Source: Gardnerella swidsinskii
GTDB taxonomy: Bacteria > Actinomycetota > Actinomycetes > Actinomycetales > Bifidobacteriaceae
DNA: 64,000 nt
Assembly: GCF_003397705.1 (NCBI RefSeq)
Contig: NZ_QJVB01000004.1
Span: forward strand, 62,001 to 126,000
Reading direction: 5' to 3'
The position numbers and the translations under genes are program-made. The notes below the pieces were generated by a model. The model had not been told where the DNA came from and searched no databases. It saw nothing but the letters and a program-made list of their open reading frames with translations. Positions 16,748 through 24,402 of the stretch are shown here, piece after piece. Every line of letters begins with the position of its first letter. The first letter of the stretch is position 1.

Positions 16748-18916
16748 TAGCATTTGGCTCCATGCAATAAAAGCATCTGGATTTGTGTATTGTATTTCAT
16801 TCGCAGCTTCTGTGTGATTTGCAAATACAAGCAAGAATCCTAATACTATCGTTAATGTAGTGCATGCAACGATTAGAGTTTGAGTAGACATTTGGTTCCT
16901 ATTCAATTCGATATTGTTGCATGCATTTTCTTTATCTAATTGCAACTGCGCATCTTGATTAGCTGAGCAATTTCTTCTAGCAAAACCAATAGATGCAATA
17001 ATCATAAGAATTATTATTGAATCGCAATAATAACGGTAAAGGCTGCCGCCTAAGCAGTAGTTTACGTAGATTAACATAATCGAGAATGTTATTCCGCTTA
17101 AGCACATTATGTATTCGATTTTTTGCATGTACTTGCGTCTTATTAAGAAAATGCCCCAAATAAGTGGTATTGATAGCAGACCAAATGTCATGTGATTAAA
17201 GAAACTATTTCCATAATCCGAAATGTTTGAGCTGGTTATTGTAATATACGGGAATTCCGTATCTATGCTTGGTGGCTTTATAAAGAAGTTTATTAACAAG
17301 TCTTTGATTTTTAGAGGGTCAAATGCTATACGATTAAATCGCAAGTCAAAATTTGTTAATTGTTCTTCGTTACCAAAGTTAAAGAATGAACCAAAACGCA
17401 AGTAGTTATATACTAAGATTCCGGCAAACCCAGCTATTGCAGGAGTTAGGAAGCTTAAAGCTGCAGATACTTTATTTACTACGCTTCTGGAGTTGTTAAG
17501 CAGTAAAGCAATAAACAGTGGAGCTATAAACGCAACTGTGGAAATGCAAGAATTTGGTCTACAACCGCATTGCAAAGCTAAGCTTAATCCAGCTAAAGCA
17601 AATAATGCATACTGAGTAAATTTAGTCTTAAGCCTTACGGCTTTCAGTGATGCGTAAACAAATAATGTTCCGAAAAATATAGCGCTTACCATAGGAATGT
17701 AGTAAATCGATGCAGATGCTTGCAGATAAAAAACAAGGCATCCAAATGGTAAGGCTGCTCCTATAAGCAGCATTGAGCAGTAGTTTATTCGTATTTCAAA
17801 GAATGTTATTATTTCTTTCCACAATGCAAATAATGCTGGTATTGTAATTGCTGCAAATAATGTTGTGACCATTATTGCGCTCGGCATCCAAGCTGGGAAC
17901 AAAGCGTTAAACGGCAAATAAGTTAAAATAAACGGTACTATTCCAAAGTAGCAATAATATTTGCCATTATGCAGCACAACATCCCATATTGCAGGAGTTC
18001 CCTCGCGCACTAATTGCATTCTTTTGCCAATGCTAAATGGGTTTGTTGAATGCAATAAGCCATTTGGTGGGTCTTGTAGCAAAGATAGCGATCCTTGTTT
18101 CCAGGCTTTTAACTGCTCTGTATATGGGTTTCCGTCTATAAAATCGTATTTATCGTAGGAGAGTGGAACGCGTATTCGATTATAAGTGTTTAATCGGAGC
18201 CAAATATACAGTGAGAATCCGGTTACTATTGCGCACAAAGCCCAAAAAATTATAGTTTGAACTCGATCTCCTTGAATATAGGCTATTTTGTGCCATTTTT
18301 TCTTACGTATAGTTATAATCGCGGATCCAAAAACGAATAATATAGCCCATTTCGCATAGTTTATGTGCAACTTGTATTTTGGATTAATTGTTATATTTTT
18401 AACAACGATTCCGTTTGGCGTTTCATTAAAGTGTAATTTTATTTTGTTTAGTTTTCCGTGACTTTCTAAACGTACTTTAGTTGTATTGAATTTTCCTGTT
18501 GTTATTTTAAATTGGCTAGCTAAAGCGTATCCAGGAGCTACACCAAAGTCTTCTAATTCTACGCTTCCAGTTACGTAATAAACTGGTTTTGTTTGTTGTA
18601 GCGAAATCTCTAATGTTTTGCTGTACGTGTTTAAGTTTGTGAATTCTACATCTGCGCCATTTTTAGATATATGTACGCCGTCATTTTTGTATTTTGCATA
18701 TATTTCATCACGGCTTGCGTTTGTAGAGTCTTCTGCTTGTTCAGCTTTTACTTCTTTTACTGTGCTTAAATTTATGCTTTGTGTTTTAAATCCTAATTCG
18801 GATGCTTGAAATAAGTTACTAAAAAACATTAGTGTTATTAGTCCGCTTATAACAAAGCACACTATATATGGCAAATAAGTTTTTAGTTTAAGATTGTTTT
18901 TTATGACGGCTCGCAC
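16733..18916 (-). CDS. Multi-pass membrane protein, putative GT-C-type glycosyltransferase (paralogue of 24403-26706)
   Basis: A 727-residue protein with one N-terminal membrane helix, a ~150-residue soluble beta-rich stretch, then about eleven hydrophobic helices. It shares with the protein at 24403-26706 an ordered motif set: N.Y...L..WK.GSL.L...PP, then NP, G.P..WD...H.GKYY.YFG..P. Such a layout fits GT-C enzymes, which take sugar from a polyprenyl-phosphate donor outside the membrane, but I see no diagnostic family signature. The start is GTG, six bases after the stop of the upstream GT2 gene, so the two are probably co-translated and the GT2 could supply the donor. Function beyond that is unknown. 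Confidence 0.7.
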   Translation of the reverse strand: MRAVIKNNLKLKTYLPYIVCFVISGLITLMFFSNLFQASELGFKTQSINLSTVKEVKAEQAEDSTNASRDEIYAKYKNDGVHISKNGADVEFTNLNTYSKTLEISLQQTKPVYYVTGSVELEDFGVAPGYALASQFKITTGKFNTTKVRLESHGKLNKIKLHFNETPNGIVVKNITINPKYKLHINYAKWAILFVFGSAIITIRKKKWHKIAYIQGDRVQTIIFWALCAIVTGFSLYIWLRLNTYNRIRVPLSYDKYDFIDGNPYTEQLKAWKQGSLSLLQDPPNGLLHSTNPFSIGKRMQLVREGTPAIWDVVLHNGKYYCYFGIVPFILTYLPFNALFPAWMPSAIMVTTLFAAITIPALFALWKEIITFFEIRINYCSMLLIGAALPFGCLVFYLQASASIYYIPMVSAIFFGTLFVYASLKAVRLKTKFTQYALFALAGLSLALQCGCRPNSCISTVAFIAPLFIALLLNNSRSVVNKVSAALSFLTPAIAGFAGILVYNYLRFGSFFNFGNEEQLTNFDLRFNRIAFDPLKIKDLLINFFIKPPSIDTEFPYITITSSNISDYGNSFFNHMTFGLLSIPLIWGIFLIRRKYMQKIEYIMCLSGITFSIMLIYVNYCLGGSLYRYYCDSIIILMIIASIGFARRNCSANQDAQLQLDKENACNNIELNRNQMSTQTLIVACTTLTIVLGFLLVFANHTEAANEIQYTNPDAFIAWSQMLSVGF

Positions 18917-18922
18917 AGGTTG

Positions 18923-19855
18923 CTACTTTCTATTTCTTTTTATGTAATCAAAAAGGTTTACTTGTTCTATAAAACGTTTGCGCTCATTTTTGGCTAAAAT
19001 CTCAAGAATAATTCCGGAAATAAAGAATAGTAATCCTGTAATAATTAGCATTACAGCACCAATTAGAGTAGGGAAGCGTGTTACTAGGTGTGTGCGCCAA
19101 AATTCTATGAATGGAAGCATGCATGCTCCTACTCCGCACAGTGTTATTATTACGCCAAGTGTTCCAAAGAAAGGCATTGGTTTGTATTCGCGAATCATGT
19201 GAAAAATGGTTGAAAGCACTCGAATACCGTCTCCAACTGTGTCTAGCTTGCTAACTGATCCTTCTGGGCGGTCACGATACTGAATTGGCATTTCGTACAG
19301 TTTTATATTGTTGTTGAGTGAATGAATAGTCATTTCTGTTTCAACTTCAAATCCGCGCGAAAGTACAGGATAAGTCTTTACGAATGAAAAAGAAAAAGCG
19401 CGATAGCCTGTCATAATATCAGTTACTTTTGCGTGGAAAAGCGTGTTGATTGCGCCTCTAACTAAACGATTTCCAAAATTGTGGAATGGTCGCTTATTCT
19501 CTTGGAAATACGTAGAACTTAGACGGTCGCCAATAACCATGTCGTAGCCTTCAATAACTTTGGCGACCATGTTTGGTGCCGCTTCAGCGGGATATGTGTC
19601 GTCGCCGTCTGCCATTACGTAAACATCTGCGTCTATGTCTTGGAACATTGCACGAATCACATTGCCTTTGCCTTGTCTAGGTTCTTTGCGAACTACAGCA
19701 CCTGCTTCTTTGGCTATTTTTGCAGTATTGTCCGTTGAGTTGTTGTCGTACACGTATATTGTTGCTTCTGGAAGTGCCGCCTTAAAGTCTTTAACAACTT
19801 TTTCAATAGTGATTGCCTCGTTATAGCACGGCAGCAGCACTGCGACAGAAGTCAT
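18923..19855 (-). CDS. GT2 glycosyltransferase, polyprenyl-phosphate sugar synthase type (DPM1/GtrB-like)
   Basis: About 310 residues. The N-terminal GT-A domain has VLLPCYNEAITIEKV, VYDNNSTDNT, the nucleotide/metal-binding ADGDDTYP and the GYRAFS and RPEGSVSK motifs typical of dolichol- or undecaprenyl-phosphate glycosyltransferases. Two membrane helices follow (about 225-290), as in GtrB-like enzymes. ATG 19855 is chosen because AAGGGA lies six bases before it; the ATG at 19870 lacks such a site and would put that sequence inside the gene. The gene leads a two-gene minus operon with the GT-C-like protein, divergent from the phosphocholine genes. Expected product: a lipid-linked monosaccharide flipped outward for polymer decoration. 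The sugar cannot be told from sequence. Confidence 0.85.
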   Translation of the reverse strand: MTSVAVLLPCYNEAITIEKVVKDFKAALPEATIYVYDNNSTDNTAKIAKEAGAVVRKEPRQGKGNVIRAMFQDIDADVYVMADGDDTYPAEAAPNMVAKVIEGYDMVIGDRLSSTYFQENKRPFHNFGNRLVRGAINTLFHAKVTDIMTGYRAFSFSFVKTYPVLSRGFEVETEMTIHSLNNNIKLYEMPIQYRDRPEGSVSKLDTVGDGIRVLSTIFHMIREYKPMPFFGTLGVIITLCGVGACMLPFIEFWRTHLVTRFPTLIGAVMLIITGLLFFISGIILEILAKNERKRFIEQVNLFDYIKRNRK

Positions 19856-20260
19856 AATATGTCCCTTCATAATGGCGAATGGTGCGCATGGAATGAGCAG
19901 TAATGTTCTTATACTATGTGCATATCACTGTTATCTTACCTATTGTTGTGGATTGTAGTGCAACAATCTATTTGCGTTTATGTGGCAGTGTGCAGTACTG
20001 TGCGTAGTACTTGCGCATATAGTCTGCTATACTGCGTGGCAAGTGTTATGTAATTTTTTCAAGTTATGTAATGAATGTGAGTATTAAGAATAGTTATGGT
20101 GCCATGCAATACGTATAAAAGTGTATGCTGCAAACAGTGTCAAATGTTCAAAATAAACTAATAATAATTATTTTTGAACACCTTTGTGCATACTATACTA
20201 ATGCAACAAAATGTATAGAGTCATCATTATGCACCTCGGCTAGTGCATGGAGACACTGTT
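19856..20260. other. Divergent promoter region between the GT2 operon and the phosphocholine operon
   Basis: No gene is visible in these 405 bases. The right half carries the inverted repeat at 20145-20180 and a TATACT-like -10 near 20194, placing the palindrome over or just upstream of the core promoter of the lic genes. Confidence 0.6.
20145..20180. promoter_or_regulatory. Operator-like inverted repeat upstream of the lic operon
   Basis: Half-sites TGTTCAAAATAA (20145-20156) and TTATTTTTGAACA (20168-20180) form a near-perfect 12-bp inverted repeat around an AT-rich centre. It lies about 80 bp before the start codon of a protein that begins with a winged-helix domain, suggesting autoregulation. 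Confidence 0.55.
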
Positions 20261-22120
20261 ATGGAAGCATATTCAGCATTAACTCATAACGAATTTGCTG
20301 TAATATCAGCATTGCAACGTTTGCCAGGAAGTAATCAACGTACTATAGCTGAGCATACGAAGCTTTCATTAGGCACAGTAAATAGTGCGTTACGCGATGC
20401 TATTCAGCATGGGTTTGTTGTTAATGGTGAAGTTACATCAAAAGGTCTTACCGCACTCGAACCGCATCGCGTCCACAATGCGGTGATTATGGCAGCTGGC
20501 CTTTCCTCCCGCTTTTCCCCGATTTCTTACGAATTGCCAAAAGGTTTACTCACTGTGCGCGGCGAAGTGCTTATTGAACGACAAATTCGTCAATTACAAG
20601 CGGCAGGAATTAACGATATTAGCGTAGTAGTTGGATACAAGCAGGAACGTTTCTTCTATTTGGAAGACAAGTTTACTAAAGGCGATTTTTGCGTAAAAAT
20701 CGTGCCAAATAAGGAATATCGTGAGCGCAACAACAACAGTTCAATCATGGCTGTTGCTCACCTTTTAAGTAACACGTATATTTGTTCTTCTGACAATTAT
20801 TTCGACGAAAATCCTTTTGAACCATACGTGTGGAAGGCTTACTATTCTGCGCAATATCAGCAGGGCCGCACTAAAGAGTGGTGTATGAGTGTAGGTGCGC
20901 ACAATCGCATTACTTCGGTAACTATTGGTGGCAGTGATGCGTGGTACATGATTGGTCACGTATATTTTGACAGCGAATTTTCGGCTAAGTTTGTGCGAAT
21001 TTTGCATGCTGAATATGATTGGCCGCAGACTGCTGGCAAGCTGTGGGAAGATATTTTGATTGAGCATTTAGATGAGCTTGATATGCGCATGCGCCGCTAC
21101 GATCCGCCGATTATTCACGAGTTTGATTCGTTAGATGAGCTTCGCGAGTTTGATCCGCTGTTTTTGGAAAATGTTGACAGTGAAGTTTTTGACCGCATCG
21201 TTAAGGTGCTTGGTTGCAAAAAGTCGGATATTTGCGACGTTTACCCGTTGAAAAATGGTTTGACGAATCTTTCTTGCCATTTTATGGTTGGTTCTAACGA
21301 GTATGTGTACCGTCATCCGGGAGTTGGCACGGATGTGTTGGTGAATCGCCAGGCTGAGGATGAGGCTTTGCGTGCGGCGCAGCACCTTGGCTTGGACGGT
21401 ACGTTGGTTGCGGATGATCCGAAGTATGGCTGGAAAATTTCGCATTTTTTGAAAGGTTGTCGTACCGCTGATTTTCACGATTCTTGCGATTTGCGCGAAG
21501 GTATGCGTCTGATTCGTAAGCTTCACAACAGTGGTGCTACGGTGAGTAGGTGCTTCGATTTTTATGAGGAATCTCAGCGTTATTTGCGCGATTTGCGCGC
21601 CCGCCGTGTTGCGTTGCCTGAGGGCGCTGACGCTTTGCTTCATAAGGTTGATTGTTTGCATGAGTGCGTGAGTAAAGATGCTTGTCAAAAAATTTGCTTG
21701 GCGCACAACGATATATTGGGTGCGAATGTGCTTGTGGATGTTGCTGGACGCTACCATCTGATTGATTGGGAGTATGCGGGGATGTCGGATTATGCGCAGG
21801 ATTTGGGTACGTTGTGCGTGTCTGACGCGCTTAATGAGCAGGAATTTGACGCGGTTCTAGCGGAGTATTTTGAGCGCAATCCTACTTGTGCTGAGCGTCG
21901 TCATTGCATGGCGTACGTTGGTTTTGCGGGGTGGTGTTGGTATTTGTGGTCGTTGGTAAAAGAGGCTGAGGGGGAGCCTGTAGGTGACTGTCGTTATTTG
22001 TATTACCGTTATGCGAAACGTTATGTCGACCGCGCTTCGAGCGAATATGGTGCCGTATCCGCTGAATCCTCTGAATCTGCTGGTTGTGACGGGTCTGCAG
22101 GCTCTGTAGCAAAGGTGTGA
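20261..22120 (+). CDS. Winged-helix / phosphocholine cytidylyltransferase (LicC) / choline kinase (LicA) fusion
   Basis: A 619-residue three-domain protein for phosphocholine activation. Residues ~5-65 form a MarR-like winged helix (EFAVISALQRLPGSNQRTIA, then LSLGTVNSALRDAIQ). Residues ~75-310 are a LicC-type nucleotidyltransferase starting VIMAAGLSSRFSP with the Lys in LPKGLL, which should make CDP-choline. Residues ~320-590 are a LicA-type choline kinase with a catalytic HNDILGANVLV loop and the metal-binding IDWEYAG. ATG 20261 is preferred because GGAGA lies eight bases upstream; GTG 20243 is the alternative. It heads an operon with licB and licD. Kinase and cytidylyltransferase are separate genes in the classical lic1 locus. 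The HTH could sense choline or CDP-choline and bind the palindrome at 20145 (inference). Confidence 0.85.
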   Translation: MEAYSALTHNEFAVISALQRLPGSNQRTIAEHTKLSLGTVNSALRDAIQHGFVVNGEVTSKGLTALEPHRVHNAVIMAAGLSSRFSPISYELPKGLLTVRGEVLIERQIRQLQAAGINDISVVVGYKQERFFYLEDKFTKGDFCVKIVPNKEYRERNNNSSIMAVAHLLSNTYICSSDNYFDENPFEPYVWKAYYSAQYQQGRTKEWCMSVGAHNRITSVTIGGSDAWYMIGHVYFDSEFSAKFVRILHAEYDWPQTAGKLWEDILIEHLDELDMRMRRYDPPIIHEFDSLDELREFDPLFLENVDSEVFDRIVKVLGCKKSDICDVYPLKNGLTNLSCHFMVGSNEYVYRHPGVGTDVLVNRQAEDEALRAAQHLGLDGTLVADDPKYGWKISHFLKGCRTADFHDSCDLREGMRLIRKLHNSGATVSRCFDFYEESQRYLRDLRARRVALPEGADALLHKVDCLHECVSKDACQKICLAHNDILGANVLVDVAGRYHLIDWEYAGMSDYAQDLGTLCVSDALNEQEFDAVLAEYFERNPTCAERRHCMAYVGFAGWCWYLWSLVKEAEGEPVGDCRYLYYRYAKRYVDRASSEYGAVSAESSESAGCDGSAGSVAKV

Positions 22121-22124
22121 TTTT

Positions 22125-23063
22125 ATGAAATATTCCTTAATAAGCGGCCTTTTTTGGGGAGTCGACACTGCTTTGCTTGCGGTATTGGTTGCGTTATCTG
22201 TTCATGGTTTAACACCTTCTGCAGTATGGTATGTGGGCGTTGTGGGCGCTTGCGTTCACGACGTTGTGTGCGCTGTAATATTGTGGATTTATATGGCTTG
22301 TCGTTCAAAGTTGCGCGAAACTGTTGCTCTTTGCAAACGTACGAAATTGATTGTGCCTATTGTGTTGAGTTCGCTTCTTGGAGGCCCAATTGGTATGACC
22401 GGTTACGCTATTGCGGCAAGCAATATTGGTGCCGGTTACGCTGCTGCGATTTCCGCACTGTACCCGGCCTTTGGCATAGTACTTTCTTCTATTGTGTTGC
22501 GCGAACGCTTAAGTGCGTTGAAATATTGTGCTTTTGCTGTAACGCTTATTGCGGTAGGAGTGCTTGGCTACTGTTCTTGCGTGGAATCTTCAACCGCAAC
22601 TGTCTTCTCTCCGGGCAGCATAGTCTTAGGTTTGATTGCGGCTATTTTCAGTGTTATTGGTTGGGGAAGTGAAGCCGTTGCTTGCGCGTGGGCTACCAGA
22701 AAGCAAAGCGTGGACGACGAAGTAATGCTGCACGTGCGCGAAACTGTTTCCGCACTGTCGTACGCCTTACTCATTGTGCCGTTGTGTACGATACTGCCGG
22801 TTTTTAGTGTAAAGATTATGCAATCAGCCGGCTTTATTGCGTTAGCTATATTTATAGCGTTACTTGGTACTGCTTCCTACTTGTGCTACTACCGCGGTAT
22901 TGCTCAGGTTGGTGCGACGCGCGCTATGGCTGGAAATATTACGTACGCGGTGTGGAGCATGATTGCAGCAGCGTTACTTTCTCAAACGATTCCGCCGCTT
23001 ATTGCGTGGGTTTGTTGCGTGGTGATAATTGCGGGGACGGTAGTGGTGGCTTCCGAAAAATAA
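22125..23063 (+). CDS. licB: LicB-like choline permease (DMT/EamA superfamily)
   Basis: A 312-residue membrane protein with about ten hydrophobic helices in two EamA-type halves (for example GGPIGMTGYAIAASNIGAGYAAAISALYPAFG and a second half from ~155). The first half matches the LicB pattern of choline importers. It starts four bases after the stop of the fusion kinase gene and is followed by licD, so choline uptake is the likely role, feeding the kinase. Confidence 0.85.
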   Translation: MKYSLISGLFWGVDTALLAVLVALSVHGLTPSAVWYVGVVGACVHDVVCAVILWIYMACRSKLRETVALCKRTKLIVPIVLSSLLGGPIGMTGYAIAASNIGAGYAAAISALYPAFGIVLSSIVLRERLSALKYCAFAVTLIAVGVLGYCSCVESSTATVFSPGSIVLGLIAAIFSVIGWGSEAVACAWATRKQSVDDEVMLHVRETVSALSYALLIVPLCTILPVFSVKIMQSAGFIALAIFIALLGTASYLCYYRGIAQVGATRAMAGNITYAVWSMIAAALLSQTIPPLIAWVCCVVIIAGTVVVASEK

Positions 23064-23163
23064 TCGCAACGGAGTATGATAAACCTGTATTGCATTGTGG
23101 CAACAGTTTATAGCAGTACGCTATAGCAAGTATGTTTTTAAATAATGAGGGAGTAATGAACTT

Positions 23164-24318
23164 ATGGTTTCGCAGTTACGTCGCATAGTGAGTTGGATAA
23201 TAGGCAGACTCCCTTCGTCAAAACGCTCTATTGTGGAAGTGCGCGAGCAGCTGAGCACTATTCAAACGCAAATTTCTCGATTGCAAGAATGTGTCGACGC
23301 TCGCTGCGCTCATCTTGAGGTTGGACAGTATAACGTTGAGAAGTCGTTGCGTGCGGAGATTTTGACGAATCGTGAGCAGTCTTCGATTATGGCTTGGTCA
23401 AACTATAGGAAAGATGGCGAAAGTAGCGTGGATGCACATAAGCGTTTCTTCCTTAGTTTGCCGAAAGCTACAGGTTCTATGCGCGTTATACAACGTGGTT
23501 GCGCGTCGCTGCTGAGCGAGTTTACGCAGATTGCGCAGCAGCATAATCTTCAGTATTGGGCTGATTTTGGTACGCTGCTCGGTTGCGTGCGTCATCGTGG
23601 GTTTATTCCTTGGGATGACGATGTTGACTTGGGTATGATGCGAGAGGATATCGATAAGCTGTTAACGATGTTGCGTGAGGATGCCGCGTTGTGCGCGCGC
23701 TACCGTGCGGTGCTCGTGTACGATCCGTACGTGTGCTGCCGTCAGTTGCGGTTCCGTTACGCGAATAATAGTAATCCTTGTTTTTTGGATATTTTCTTCT
23801 ACGATTACGCGCCTGATTTGACGTCTGAACAGCAGCAGAGTTTTGTGTCTTTGCGTAAGGATTTGCAGCAAGAGTTGCGTTCGCAGACTTTTTTCAACAC
23901 ATGGCTTGACCGCGGTTATGTTGAGCAGGGCGGCGAATACACTGCTGATATTGAACAGATTTTTCAGAGTTTCCAAAAGAAGGCTGTAAACCAGGGGCTT
24001 GTGGTGAGTAAGTCTTGCGCGCGCAACGTGGTGTACGGTTTGGATAATGTTGATGCTGAGAATTTGTATATTGCACGATGTGCCGAAATGTTTCCAGTAA
24101 AAATGGCAACTTTTGAAGATTTTTCTGTTGCTATACCGCAGTTATCGGAAGATATTTTGGAACGCGTGTATGGTGATATTTATCAGCTGCCGTCGGATAT
24201 TATTACGCACTTCCGTCATGTTGACTGTGAATCCTTGCATAGCAGTCATACTGACGATGTAATCGAGCAGGATATTCGTTCAAATCCGTATGCGATCGAT
24301 TGTGGCAGACTTGAGTGA
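23164..24318 (+). CDS. licD: LicD-family phosphocholine transferase
   Basis: A 384-residue enzyme expected to move phosphocholine from CDP-choline to a surface glycan. An N-terminal coiled-coil-like stretch (~20-75) precedes the LicD domain, which has the signature YWADFGTLLGCVRHRGF followed by IPWDDDVDLGMMR, whose Asp cluster binds metal. A FLDIFFYDYAP segment follows. The start is ATG with GAGGGAG about ten bases before. It lies ~100 bp after licB in the same direction. There is no signal peptide, so transfer probably happens on a lipid-linked precursor at the inner membrane face before export by the ABC pair at 28063-30164. Confidence 0.87.
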   Translation: MVSQLRRIVSWIIGRLPSSKRSIVEVREQLSTIQTQISRLQECVDARCAHLEVGQYNVEKSLRAEILTNREQSSIMAWSNYRKDGESSVDAHKRFFLSLPKATGSMRVIQRGCASLLSEFTQIAQQHNLQYWADFGTLLGCVRHRGFIPWDDDVDLGMMREDIDKLLTMLREDAALCARYRAVLVYDPYVCCRQLRFRYANNSNPCFLDIFFYDYAPDLTSEQQQSFVSLRKDLQQELRSQTFFNTWLDRGYVEQGGEYTADIEQIFQSFQKKAVNQGLVVSKSCARNVVYGLDNVDAENLYIARCAEMFPVKMATFEDFSVAIPQLSEDILERVYGDIYQLPSDIITHFRHVDCESLHSSHTDDVIEQDIRSNPYAIDCGRLE

Positions 24319-24402
24319 GTTATGTAATGCTACAAAACGGTAACTCTACAAAACAGTAACGTTAAGAATGGCAATAGTACGAAGGAATTAACAGGTGTGC
24401 AT

